Source: Staphylotrichum longicolle
Lineage: Eukaryota > Ascomycota > Sordariomycetes > Sordariales > Chaetomiaceae
NCBI GenBank assembly: GCA_019096155.1
Contig: JAHCVI010000001.1
Location: 2,480,001-2,544,000, forward strand
Length of the DNA stretch: 64,000 nucleotides
Direction of reading: 5' to 3'
Both the position numbers and the translations under genes were made by a program. The notes under the pieces are model-generated. The model saw nothing but the letters and a program-made list of their open reading frames with translations, was not told the DNA's origin and made no database searches. Below, piece after piece: positions 47,020-57,372 of the stretch; positions within the stretch are counted from its first letter, which is position 1, and every line of letters starts with the position of its first letter.

Positions 47020-48561
47020 TTACCAATGCGAACTCCTCTTCTTCTTCACCTTCCCCTTCCCATCATCCCGCCTCCCCGACGCCTGATGCTGCTGGTGTTG
47101 CTGCACCTGGCTCTGGATCTGCTGGAACCCGTCGGACGCCCCTTTCCACAAGACATTCAATGCGTTGAAATGGAATGGTCCTTGCTGCCCACCCTGCGGT
47201 CCCGGAGGTCCCGGGGGCCCCGGAGGGCCCTGTGCCCCAGGTCGACCATACGGCCCCGCGCTGACCGGTCTAGGCGGGAGCGTGGGTGCTGGCCCGTAAC
47301 CCCAAGGACTGAGCTGCTGTTGAGGAGACGCAGGGTGTGGAGGGGGAGGCGGCATTGGTTGTTGTTGTTGTTGTTGTTTGTGAGTGCGTGGCGGGAGTGC
47401 TGGCCGGTCTGAGGGGAGTTGTTGACCCTCGACGCCATACATTTTGCGCAAGCGTTCCGTTTCCTTAGCAACCTCTGCTTCGCGGCGGCGTCGTTCACGT
47501 TCTTCGTCCTCGATCATTTTTGATGCGCTTTTGCTCGGCACGCTCGGCCTTTTCACGCTCGCGCTGCTCGCGCTGTTCGCGCTCGACCATGGCTTGGAGG
47601 CGGCGGGTTTCGGCGTCGATTTCAGGGTTGGTCGGCGGAGCGGTGTTTGGTCTTTGCTGGCGGCGCGGGCTGTGCGGGGGGAGGAGGGCGTTCGCCAGTG
47701 CGCCGGACATGGCGGCTGGTGCTGGTGGTGAGACGTTGGCGACTGGGCGCGAATTCTTCCTCTTGTTCCCGCCGGGTACTGGGCCGCCGCCACCCTGAAC
47801 GTTGAACAGATCCGTTGGGTGTCAACCAAGTCCTTGATGACTTCTGACGCCAACAAGAGGACCAGCTCGAGCCCCTTGCGGTCCTCGACCTCGACGCGGT
47901 GAAGGTTTGGCTGGTAGACGGTCAGGACGCTTTCTCGCGCGGCTTTGAATAAGGCGATGGTGATATCGGGCTCCTTGTTCTTCCGCGTGCCCAGCCTCTT
48001 TCCTGTCATGTAGCACGTCATATCCTTGCTCAGCAGGCCGTCTCTCTTCCACCGAAACATTACGCGCGGAATCAGATCGGCCGCAGCCGGGGAGCTGTTT
48101 TGCTGCTCGCGGTCCAGCTCACTGAGAGTGGGAGTACGGAATGTCTGGATGGGCAGCTCGAACTCCCAGCTGTCGCTCTTGTTCCACGACCCGGCCACCA
48201 GCTTGATCGTCACAGACTGGTCCGGGTTATACAGCTGAACGGTGAAGCTGTCCGGGACAAGCGGCACGGCCGGCGCCGGGGGTGCGCCAGCTTGGGCTTG
48301 GGCGCGGATCTCTGCTGCTGAGAGAGTTGGCTGCGACCATCCGGGCTCGATGGTCACCTCCCCATACACCACGTCTGCGTTGTAAGGATCACATAATGCG
48401 ATGCCGTACTTGTTGCGCGAGGCAGCCAACGCTGGATCCGCCCGGCGGAGAAGGTACTCGGCTGCCGGTTCTGAGCCATTCTGCGTAAAGTACAAAATGC
48501 TGGAAAGAGGGTTGTCGGACGACGGCTTGAGCCGAAAGGTTGGAAGGTTTTCGTCTAGCAT
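47020..48561 (-). CDS. Uncharacterised Pro/Gln-rich protein, frame shifted twice
   Basis: I do not recognise a named family. Read with two single-base corrections, the protein is 513 aa. Residues 1-255 (ATG 48561, MLDENLPTFRLKPSS) are a folded region with many beta-like segments, GSWNKSDSWEFELP and VMFRWKRDGLLSKD, ending VEDRKGLELVLLLASEVIKDLVDTQR. The sense then continues one frame over as DLFNVQGGGGPVPGGN, after a CC pair at 47812-47813 that should probably be three C. This frame runs ~97 codons through a coiled coil (EREQREQREREKAERAEQKR). It returns to the first frame at a T5 run (47517-47521), one T too long, to give MIEDEERERRRREAEVAKETERL. The tail has polyglutamine (47358-47378), proline and glycine runs and a basic end (KGKVKKKRSSHW). 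The frame is open upstream of ATG 48561, so a further N-terminal exon is possible. Confidence 0.75.
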   Translation of the reverse strand: MLDENLPTFRLKPSSDNPLSSILYFTQNGSEPAAEYLLRRADPALAASRNKYGIALCDPYNADVVYGEVTIEPGWSQPTLSAAEIRAQAQAGAPPAPAVPLVPDSFTVQLYNPDQSVTIKLVAGSWNKSDSWEFELPIQTFRTPTLSELDREQQNSSPAAADLIPRVMFRWKRDGLLSKDMTCYMTGKRLGTRKNKEPDITIALFKAARESVLTVYQPNLHRVEVEDRKGLELVLLLASEVIKDLVDTQRICSTFRVAAAQYPAGTRGRIRAQSPTSHHQHQPPCPAHWRTPSSPRTARAASKDQTPLRRPTLKSTPKPAASKPWSSANSASSASVKRPSVPSKSASKMIEDEERERRRREAEVAKETERLRKMYGVEGQQLPSDRPALPPRTHKQQQQQQPMPPPPPHPASPQQQLSPWGYGPAPTLPPRPVSAGPYGRPGAQGPPGPPGPPGPQGGQQGPFHFNALNVLWKGASDGFQQIQSQVQQHQQHQASGRRDDGKGKVKKKRSSHW

Positions 48562-49829
48562 CCTGCTCGTGATGTACGACTTCTGCGATGGATCTTGACT
48601 CAAGCACTTCGTATTCCAGACAGGTGGATGACTCGAGTGTGCAGGAACGGTGTCGTTGGCTGGTCAGATAGGGCTCAAGGAGGTAGCTGCCCGCTGTCTG
48701 TTGCCTCGCCGTTGTGGAACACACCAGTTAAAGTAAGGTACCTAACTTGAACCTGGAAAGAGCTTGGATTCTCAAATGTGAAAGAAAACAGGTGCTGACG
48801 AGGCCTTGGTGGGTCAGGCGCAGCATCTGGGTTCCAGTCTGGAGAGATGACACCTCATGCACGAGGCTGTGCCAGTTCCCAGCTGAGGCACAGCCCTCAT
48901 GGTCTCAGGAGGCAGGCGGTTCACGTTCACGTTACGTATGGCTGGGCTGCAGTGGGGGCTGCCTGCAACCGGAATCCACAGGGCGGTTCAGGCGCCGCCA
49001 AGACGCACTGCACCCTCTGTCACGACCACCAACTCCCAGCAGCGTCAATACCATACGGAAATGGTGGGATTAATGGATGGATCTGTATCGTACAATACCA
49101 CCGGTCATCAGTCTTCCAACAACCACCTCTCAACAAGCAGTGTCAGGACGCCCACAACGAAGGATGGATTCTATCATGGGGTCCTATCTCCATTACCTCA
49201 ATTAATTGATAGCCATGTTGATTCATGTTCGTAGGATTGTTCCTCATGCTCAAGCCCGCACTCCTGATGTTGGGCAGGTACGACGGCTGTCTTTGCCAAG
49301 TTGGCCTGCTAAACAACCAAAAAGGTGAGATCAAAGAACACTGAAAACTGTCTGTGTGATTTCCTTCCATATCGGACAGTACTTTACCCCTAGGAAATTG
49401 AAGGATGGGACAGTTGGACAAATGACTCCCAATGACTCCAAACTCTCCCTGGGTCGGGTCTGGGGAACAAAGAAAGGACAGTTTATGAGCCAGAGCCGGA
49501 AATATTATGGTTCCGGTTGTCGATGCTCACACACACATCAACTTTGGTGATCTAATAACCACAAACTCAGGCGCACAGAGTACAAGCCTGGGTTGAGAAG
49601 CATCACCTCAAAACTCTAAGTGTGTAACATAAAACCGTCAACAGCGACATCTCACCCCCCTATCTAAGCAGAGGATGGCATCGTACGCTAATCCTAACAA
49701 GTTACCCTACCTGTACGTCAATGGAAGCTGTCGTGCCCTTTCCGTTCCAACCACGCCAAACCTCCAACCATAACCACCTCACAACCAACAACGCCCCGGT
49801 CACATCTCCAAATTACCACGCAGCACGCA
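48562..49829. other. Divergent promoter between two uncharacterised genes
   Basis: 1.27 kb between divergent start codons. It contains AC/CA-rich leader-like sequence just before 49830. Frames up to 120 codons look like chance. Confidence 0.45.
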
Positions 49830-51279
49830 ATGGCGGCCCCCGCGTCACCGCCCCTCGACGCGGGCCTCACGCGCGCGCAAAAGGCGCGCCTGCACGAGGT
49901 CGCCGACCTGATGCTGCAAATCTACCAACTCCTCGCGCGCGCCCGCTACATCAGCGCATCCTGGATCCAGCCCGGCCCGCACGACCTGACGGCGCAGCTC
50001 CCGCTCTACCACTCGCTGGGCCTCGACCCACGTATTATCTACCTCTACAGCATCCTGCCCTACCTCGCGCCGGAGAGGGCTGCGGCTACCCAGACCACCT
50101 TCTTCAACTCGAGCCCCTTTGTCGACTTCCGCAAGGAAGAGGACGTGCGCGAGGCGCACGACTTTGTGTTCCGCGAGACGGACCCGCGGTCCGCGATGCG
50201 CCCGTGGACGACGGCGCTGTCGGGGATCGGGCTGGACGCGCGGTTGGTCGTGTACGAGGCGCGGCGTCACGTTGTGTTTTTTGTGGACAACAACTCGGGT
50301 GAGAACACTGATTTTGTGTTGGACGGAGTGACGTTCGAGTGGAGCGAGGAGAAGGGGGAGTGTGTGCCCTTTGAGGCGGCGTGGAATGGGGAAAGGGGGC
50401 GGTTGCCCAAGATCGAGGTGGTGGATAAGGAGGCGTGGGATAGGGAGAAGGGGTTTTATGATCTTGAGGAGGATGACGACGAGGATTACGACGAGGAGGA
50501 TGAGGGTGAGGATGAGAATGAGGAGGAAGAGGAAGACGACGACCAAGGGGCTCACTGGGATGATATCCCCGCCCGGCTTGCCGGCCATGTCCTCCGGGAT
50601 ATGCTCGGCTGGTTTCGCGACCTGGTCATCGTTCCTGGGTGTACCGAGTGGGACGATAACTGGGTTGGCTTCCCAGACGAGCTGAGGGCACTGTATCGGA
50701 AACACGGGATGGCCTGGAGAAGACTTTGATTCAGACGCGTTTGTAGTGGATCGAGCGCGTGTCGAGCCAGCTGCCCAGGCCAAACGCCGCCTGGCACAGA
50801 GTGAAGGCCAAACTGTCGACAACTTGCCGCTCTGGGAGTGGAGGGAACTACGGAGCGATCTCAGACGGGAGCAACGCAACGTTGCGGAGGAGAGGGGCGA
50901 GTTAGAAGTGGCCGAACCGTCTGCTCGGCCGCTCATTGAGGAGCGCATGCGTCAGGCTGAGGAGAGCGTGGCCATCTTGCAACAGGCCTGCGCAGCGTGC
51001 CAAGCGGACGGCAATCTCTCGCCAACAGCGATGGCAGCCGAGATTGCGAGAGAAGTCGAGTCCTTGACACGAGAGCTTGAAGAGTGCGAGAATCGGCTTG
51101 CCGCACCGGGGGACTGGATGCCCCAGCTCCCAGAGGGCGCGGCACAAGCGAGGGACCTCGCCCAACAAGTAGTTGATGAGCTGACGAGGCGTGCTGACAG
51201 GCTCCGGAAGGCAATAGCGTGGGAGTTGGAATGGCCCGCCGGAGGGAATGGGGTACAGGAAGAGAGTGGCGCGAATTGA
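49830..51279 (+). CDS. Uncharacterised acidic protein, one frameshift
   Basis: I recognise no named domain. As written the frame from ATG 49830 stops at 50729 (299 aa). But at the GGG run 50706-50708, removing one G makes KHGMAWRRL-stop read KHGWPGEDFDSDAFVVDRARVE and continue to 51279, for 482 aa. The first part (residues 1-210) is a globular helical region (ARLHEVADLMLQIYQLLARARYIS, LGLDPRIIYLYSILPYL, YEARRHVVFFVDNNSGENTDF). An Asp/Glu tract at about 211-242 follows, then GHVLRDMLGWFRDLVIVPGCTEWDDNWVGFP. The C-terminal ~175 residues are a charged coiled coil (LPLWEWRELRSDLRREQRNVAEERGELE). The second part has no ATG of its own at its start, which supports one gene. It is divergent from the Pro/Gln-rich gene. 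Confidence 0.78.
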
Positions 51280-51816
51280 TTGGATATAACACACAAGTGA
51301 CTTGATCCTGATATAAGTCACCTTTCTTCCCCCAGCTGCCTGGAAGTGGTCGGTGGCGACGAGGTAACGGCAAAAGGGGGGAGGAGGATGTAAATGGGCA
51401 GAGAGCAAGTGAAAAAAAAAGAGAGGAGAAAGAAGGAGGCAAGGAGAGGAAGAGCGGTTTGAGGAGCCTATGCCCTACCCCCTTGAAATCCATGGGTCCT
51501 GCGCAGTTCGACAACACAGAGCGTCACCTCATTCCCGAGCTCCTGCTCCTTCTTTCGCCCTACGGCCCACGGTAGGGGTGAAGAAAAGGAAATCTGGCCA
51601 TCGTGCGGGATGGGGTGGGCTCGGGGAAGACGGGCAAATAGATAGGGCAACCCTCCGAGAAGACCGGCGCCCCTCGCCATCTTTGAGGTAACGGTGCCCG
51701 AGGAAAGCAGGAAAGCGGCCGTCATGTCGGCTCCGTTTTTTCGGACCCGCCCAGTGTCGACGCCGCTTGTGCCGGTCTCTCACCTCACGCTCCCCAAAAA
51801 GATTCCCCTCTAAGAA

Positions 51817-51827
51817 GGGTTAGGGTT
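51817..51827 (+). promoter_or_regulatory. Telobox-like element 1, RPS18 promoter
   Basis: GGGTTAGGGTT, nearly two telomere-type TTAGGG units, lies about 300 nt before the RPS18 ATG. Teloboxes bound by Tbf1-type factors mark ribosomal-protein promoters in several fungi (established knowledge); binding here is inferred. Confidence 0.65.
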
Positions 51828-51906
51828 GAGCGGGAGGGGTAAACGAAGGGTCCACAAAAAGTCCCACATATGTACTTTCAAGATCGCCAGCGTGTTGTGG
51901 AATCGG

Positions 51907-51920
51907 TAGGGTTAGGGTTT
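51907..51920 (+). promoter_or_regulatory. Telobox-like element 2, RPS18 promoter
   Basis: TAGGGTTAGGGTTT lies about 205 nt before the RPS18 ATG, in the same orientation as element 1 and 90 bp from it. It is a better match to the doubled telobox than element 1. Confidence 0.7.
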
Positions 51921-52124
51921 TATGCGGATGCGAGTGTGAAATCCCCAGACGCCCAGGGTGCCCACTTGCCACATCCCTTGCTCATTGCTCTGTGGCCCAA
52001 GTTGCCCCTCCACGTGACCGCACAGAAATCGCAAAACCTATTGGGGCACAAATTTACTGACAACTCCTTCCCACGATCTCAGACAAGCAAGTTCAGCATC
52101 GAGTGCCGGACCAAGTTGCCCATC

Positions 52125-53292
52125 ATGAGTCTCGTGTCGGGCGAGAAGGTACGTGGACATCCAAGATGAATGTTTTCATTGTCTGCGAATTTTCTGCCGC
52201 CGACCGTCTTCCTGGGCTGCCACGCCAACGGCGACTCTCACCCGACCCGATCGACAGACACTCGATCCACGAGTGCATGCGACATTCTCAGAAACGACAT
52301 CGCATGATACGCAGTGCTGGGAGGCTCGGCAGACGGACAGAGCAGCTTGTCGCGAGCGATAATAGCCGCCGTAGCCCTTATGGTGCGCGTTGACCTGGGA
52401 ACACACAAAACTCGACCGATGAGAGAACTTGGGACCTGGAGCCATCCGTGGCACATGGATACCCGACCGTTCCACTGCGGCTCTCAGCTTTTCGACTACT
52501 CGATCGCAGCCGAGACCTTTCAACCCCCTCAACCCAGGAGCACCGGAATGGCAGCAGGAAACAAGCGGCTCGATGGATCCATCTGCGGATGTACATGATT
52601 TGAGAAGGACTCAAACTAACGGGATACCCAGAGCAACTTCAACCACATTCTGCGTCTGCTCAACACCAACGTTGACGGCAAGCAGAAGGTCGTCTACTCC
52701 TTGACGTGAGTTTCCCCGTTCAATTCCCAATCCCGAGAGCAGCGGGCTAACTTTTGTCGTCTTCAGTAAGATCAAGGGTGTTGGTCGTCGCTACTGTATG
52801 TTCCTCGGTGATCACGACGATCTGACGCTCCGCAAGCTCCCGCTCACCTCGACGGAGCCACACCCAAATCGGTACTGACAAAGTCATACAGCCAACCTTG
52901 TCTGCAAGAAGGCCGATGTCGACCTGAACAAGCGCGCCGGTGAGCTCACCTCTGAGGAGCTCGAGCGCCTGGTCACCATCATCCAGAACCCCACCGCCTA
53001 CAAGATCCCCGGCGTACGTTTACCCTGATGGTCCCCGCATGCTGGCTCCGTACTGACAGACGGTCAACAGTGGTTCCTCAACAGGCAGCGCGACATTGTC
53101 GACGGCAAGGACTCCCAGATCCTCGCCAACGGTGTCGACTCCAAGCTCCGCGATGATCTCGAGCGCCTGAAGAAGATCCGCGCTCACCGTGGTCTCCGTC
53201 ACTACTGGGGCCTCCGTGTCCGTGGCCAGCACACCAAGACGACCGGTCGTCGCGGCCGGACCGTCGGTGTGTCCAAGAAGAAGGGTGGTTAA
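52125..53292 (+). CDS. RPS18: 40S ribosomal protein S18 (uS13)
   Basis: This is a small-subunit protein of the head of the 40S particle. Five exons: 52125-52148, 52632-52705, 52767-52795, 52892-53013 and 53071-53292, giving 156 aa, the standard length. The start is MSLVSGEK, then [52 protein letters not shown], and the C-terminal basic RAHRGLRHYWGLRVRGQHTKTTGRRGRTVGV, all diagnostic of uS13. The first coding exon is only eight codons and intron 1 is 483 nt, far longer than the ~60-100 nt of its neighbours. All phases agree. Two telobox-like elements precede it. SDO1 is convergent, 360 bp downstream. Confidence 0.98.
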
Positions 53293-53652
53293 GTGTTTTT
53301 CTCTGGCGTGCGGCATCATTTGGCACTGCTGTGCTTGGCTTTCTGGCGGTGTTATCCCAAGGCTAAGGGTGGTCATGGACGGGTCGGGTTGATTTTTATT
53401 ACCTTGCGAAAACCTCCGCATTTCACTGGGGAACTCGCTGGATCGCTAAGGGGAACCACCATGATCCACAGCATGACAATACAGGCGCGGATATGAAAAG
53501 TAATGACTTGTGCTTTTGATATGTGCCCACAATGCATGAAGGAGACGCCGCCCTTTTTTGTTCTTTCTTTTGGAAGCCCCAAACGCCCAAAGTCTACAAT
53601 CCAAGATGACGTAACAAAAGGGGGTATCAGATCAGAGCATAGGGTGGTCTAA
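53293..53652. other. Convergent 3' region, RPS18 / SDO1
   Basis: 360 bp between the two stop codons, expected to contain both 3' UTRs. No gene seen. Confidence 0.6.
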
Positions 53653-54591
53653 CTAATCCTCGTGAGTAACGGCCATGTCCAGGACCTCGACCCTCCCTTG
53701 CCCTTTCGTCTCGCCACCGACAAAGTCGGACAGCCCTTTGAACGCACCCGGTTCTACAAAGCCGACAACCTCCCACTCGGAACCCATGACGTCCTGGCTC
53801 TCGACCTGCTCGACGAAGCTGAGGATCTTGTCCTTGACCGTCCCGGGCGCCTTCTGCTCCCCGTCCTCCCCTCCTTCGGCATCCTTGGCGGCCGCCCCCT
53901 TGGGGGCCTTGACGGCCTGCTTCAGCACGCTGGTCGAACAGGTGATGCGCAGGCGCATGCGGGCGCGCGCGACGGGGATGGGCTGGTGGGCGATCAGGGC
54001 GCGCATGGCATCGAGGGCTTGGGACTTGGCGCTCTTGGTCGTCGTGACGCCCGTCCATGTCGGGGTGGGCCGCGGTTTGCTCTCGCCCGCCTCGCCGGTG
54101 GCCGGGGTGCCGGCCGTGCTGGGGTTGTTGCTCCCCTTGTCTGCGGGCTGGGCGTGGGCCATGGAGCTGAGCATGTCGAGCGCCTTCTCGATCATGCCAG
54201 ACGTGTAGACGCGCTTGGTGCGCGGGTCGACCAGCTTGCTGGTGATGATGGAGATGACCTCGTTGTGCACGCGCTCGAGCTGGGCGGTGCGCTCCTTCTC
54301 GCCGACCTGCATCTCGCCCTTGCGCAGGATCTCGAGGATGATCTCGTCGACGGGCGTGTCCTTGCCGAACGCCTTGGCGAGCTCGGCCGAGGGCGCCGTC
54401 TGCCCCTTGGAGACGTTGAGGAAGACGTTGGGGATCTGGAGCACGTTGTCGAGGTCGGTTTCGATGCCGGAGCGCCACTCGAGCACCTTGTTTTTGTAGC
54501 AGGCAATCTCAAAGCGCTTCTTGCCCTTTTTCAACCGCACCAGTGAGACGTTGGTGAGTTTGATCTGGTTGGAGGGCTGTTGGATCACCAT
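53653..54591 (-). CDS. SDO1: Ribosome maturation factor Sdo1/SBDS
   Basis: SBDS works with the GTPase Efl1 to evict Tif6/eIF6 from new 60S subunits, making them active. It is a single uninterrupted frame of 312 aa. The N-terminal FYSH domain is clear: IKLTNVSLVRLKKGKKRFEIACYKNKV, then LEWRSGIETDLDNVLQIPNVFLNVSKGQ. The helical middle domain (LEILRKGEMQVGEKERTAQ and SKLVDPRTKRVYTSGMIEKAL) follows. A Ser/Thr/Pro/Gly insert (about 145-185) separates it from the C-terminal ferredoxin-like domain (LIAHQPIPVARARMRLRITCSTSVLKQAV, ending GQGRVEVLDMAVTHED). Yeast Sdo1 is 250 aa; the extra length lies in this insert and in the Ala/Asp/Glu-rich linker at about 225-245. ATG 54591 directly precedes the conserved start. 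Confidence 0.97.
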   Translation of the reverse strand: MVIQQPSNQIKLTNVSLVRLKKGKKRFEIACYKNKVLEWRSGIETDLDNVLQIPNVFLNVSKGQTAPSAELAKAFGKDTPVDEIILEILRKGEMQVGEKERTAQLERVHNEVISIITSKLVDPRTKRVYTSGMIEKALDMLSSMAHAQPADKGSNNPSTAGTPATGEAGESKPRPTPTWTGVTTTKSAKSQALDAMRALIAHQPIPVARARMRLRITCSTSVLKQAVKAPKGAAAKDAEGGEDGEQKAPGTVKDKILSFVEQVESQDVMGSEWEVVGFVEPGAFKGLSDFVGGETKGQGRVEVLDMAVTHED

Positions 54592-55639
54592 GGTGGCGGT
54601 TGAGGAGGGGCCGCGCGGACGGTGGTGGTGATGCGAGTGTCTCTCAGCTGGGAGCGATGTTGTTTTCTTGGTGGAGAGTACCTCTTGTGCGGAAAGATGA
54701 TATAAACAGTCTTTGGTCTTTCTGTCTAGGTATTCGACAAAATGCGGCGGACGCCGAGGACCTGGCTTGGTGTCTGTGTCTCCGCTACCTTGGGAAATGT
54801 TGCCATGCCTGTGGGCGGGGCTTTTTTTCCCTTATCAACGACCCCGCCAATCTGGGTAGCGGAGCGCCAGCCGGCGTTGTGGTGGATGAATCAGGATGAT
54901 CAACCTGCCCAGAGTGAGTCAAGCGGGTCCTCATGCGGGGATCGGCTGGGCTGGCATCAGATGAATGGCACACGAGGCAACGCGCGCGCGTCTCCTCTAT
55001 TATCCGCTGGAAATGCTGGCCACGGCTCGCTCCTCGCGCTCTGGTCCTGCGATCTACAGTGGAATATGTCGGGAAGTCTGTGTTTGAAGCATCTCGACTT
55101 CAGATTGCTACTCCTCGCGCCCGTTCCGAACATTGTTGGCCGGAGACATTGTCCCGACAGGCCTCAACTGCTCCCGACCGATGACGCAGCTGGCAAGAGA
55201 GTCAGGGCACCTTGAGCGGGCCCAGCTGATGAGGTGTCGCTAACTTCTATTGGCTAATGCGGCAAGCGCTTACAGAATAACACTCTATCTATCCCTTATC
55301 GTCCCCTTTTCTTGTAGCCGCTCTCCACCCTGACCGGTTCTCGTGACCGGTCCTGCAAGGTACCCAGACAACAGCTGTGGCGCAACCAATGCCTGCCTGG
55401 TTGTGCCTTGCCAGCCGTTCCCGAGTCCGGAAGGCGCTTGTTCGCGGAGCTGTTTCAGTCAATACCTCCCAACCCCCCAAGCTCCCATCATCCGGTTCCC
55501 TCTGTTTCCCTTCTTTCCTTTCTCCATCATCACCTAACACACCCTCACTGCCATCTTTCGTCGTGCTCGTTCTCGGTGTCCAACAAAGAGGGACCGCCAT
55601 CCATCCGCATTAGCGTCCGCATCCGCATCTGCAACTGCA
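54592..55639. other. Divergent promoter, SDO1 / carboxypeptidase Y
   Basis: 1.05 kb between divergent starts. The last ~150 bp before the carboxypeptidase ATG are C/T-rich, like a leader. No gene seen. Confidence 0.55.
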
Positions 55640-57372
55640 ATGAGGATCGCTGCGTCGACAGTGCTGCTCGGCGCTGCTTCGGCAGCTTCGTTCCAGCAGC
55701 AGGCCCAGCATGTGCTCTCGGGCGGCTTCGGACGGGCGCAAGACGCCATGAAGCCCCTCTCAGATGCCTTTGCTGATGCAATCGCTGGTGCCGCTGGTCG
55801 CCCCATCGAGACCCTTGAGGAGGCCTTTGGTGGCATGACGGCCGAGGCCAAGGCTCTCTGGGACGAGATCAAGCTGCTCGTCCCCGAGAGCGCATTCAAG
55901 ACGTCTGAGCTGTTCAGCAAGCCCAAGCCGCATCGCCGTCGCCACGACTGGGACCATGTCGTCAAGGGCGCTGATGTCCAAAAGATGTGGGTGCAGGGCG
56001 CCAACGGCGAGAGCCACCGCCAGGTTGACGGCCGCCTCGAGAACTTCAACCTCCGCGTCAAGTCAGTCGACCCGTCCAAGTTGAACGTCGATTCCGTCAA
56101 GCAATACAGCGGCTATCTTGACGACGAGGCCAACGACAAGCACCTTTTCTACTGTAAGTTCTGACAGATTCCGTCCGAGACCCATGCATGTGCTGACCGG
56201 GCCATCCAGGGTTCTTTGAGTCGCGCAATGACCCCAAGAACGACCCCGTCGTTCTCTGGCTCAACGGCGGCCCCGGCTGCTCGTCGCTTACTGGTCTCTT
56301 TTTGGAGCTCGGGCCCTCGTCAATCGACAAGAAGCTCAAGGTTGTCAACAACGAATTTAGCTGGAACAACAATGCCAGCGTCATCTTCCTTGACCAGCCC
56401 GTCAACGTCGGATACTCGTACTCGGGCTCTTCCGTGAGCAACACCATTGCTGCTGGCAAGGATGTCTACGCTCTTTTGACCCTCTTCTTCCACCAATTCC
56501 CCGAGTACGCGAAGCAGGACTTCCACATTGCTGGCGAGTCGTACGCTGGCCATTACATTCCCGTCTTCACCTCCGAGATTCTGGCCCACAAGAACCGCAA
56601 CATCAACCTCAAGTCGATCCTGATCGGCAATGGCCTGACGGATGGTCTCACGCAGTACGAGTACTACCGCCCCATGGCCTGCGGTAAGGGCGGCTACCCC
56701 GCTGTGCTCAGCGAGACTGAGTGCCAGAGCATGGATAACGCCCTGCCGCGGTGCCAGAGCCTGATCAACAACTGCTACGAGAGCGGCAGCGTGTGGAGCT
56801 GCGTTCCGGCTTCCATCTACTGCAACAATGCCTTGATTGGCCCCTACCAGCGCACTGGCCAGAATGTCTACGATATCCGTGGCAAGTGTGAGGACAGCGG
56901 CAATCTTTGCTACAGCGCTCTCGGATGGATTAGCGATTACTTGAACCAGAAGTCGGTCATGGATGCTCTCGGTGTCGAGGTCTCGAGCTACGAGAGCTGC
57001 AACTTTGACATCAACCGCAACTTCCTCTTCCAGGGCGACTGGATGCAGCCCTTCCACCGCCTGGTGCCCAACATCCTCAAGGAGATCCCTGTTCTGATCT
57101 ACGCCGGTGATGCCGACTACATTTGCAACTGGCTCGGCAACCAAGCCTGGACTGAAGCGCTCGAGTGGCCTGGCAAGAAGGCTTTCAACCAAGCTAAGAT
57201 CAAGGACTTGAAGCTCGCTGGCGCCGACAAGGAGTACGGCAAGGTCAAGGCCTCTGGCAACTTCACCTTCATGCAGGTCTACCAGGCCGGCCACATGGTG
57301 CCCATGGACCAGCCCGAGAACTCGCTCGATTTCCTGAACAGGTGGTTGGGCGGTGAGTGGTTCTCAAAGTAA
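55640..57372 (+). CDS. PRC1: Carboxypeptidase Y, vacuolar serine carboxypeptidase
   Basis: This is a S10 serine carboxypeptidase of the vacuole that removes C-terminal residues from peptides, made as a pre-pro-enzyme. Exons are 55640-56153 and 56210-57372 (56-nt intron), giving 558 aa. Residues 1-17 (MRIAASTVLLGAASAAS) form a signal peptide. A propeptide of roughly 120 residues follows; it is Ala/Glu-rich, ends in a basic KPHRRRHDWDH stretch, and precedes mature-type sequence at about 130-140. Mature motifs include VKQYSGYLDD, WLNGGPGCSSLTGLF, GESYAGHYIP (catalytic Ser282), GDADYICNWLGN (Asp474) and GHMVPMDQP (His533), so the triad is complete. NASVIFLDQPVNVGYSYSG is the usual substrate-site segment. 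It is divergent from SDO1 and convergent with the phosphodiesterase. Confidence 0.97.

Larger units (their letters stand above)
51280..52124. other. RPS18 promoter region
   Basis: 845 bp between the acidic-protein gene and RPS18 on the same strand. It contains two telobox-like motifs and a purine-rich stretch at 51400-51460. No gene seen. Confidence 0.6.

Noticed and set aside
49845..50948. 367-codon frame opposite the acidic gene
   Set aside because: It is the antisense shadow of the real gene, giving Arg/Val/Leu-rich noise.
50746..51279. Separate 177-codon gene
   Set aside because: It begins with GTG and its sense continues from the upstream gene after a one-base correction, so it is treated as the same gene.
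52149..52631. C/D-box snoRNA in RPS18 intron 1
   Set aside because: C-like boxes are imperfect and no properly placed CUGA D box with terminal stem was found.
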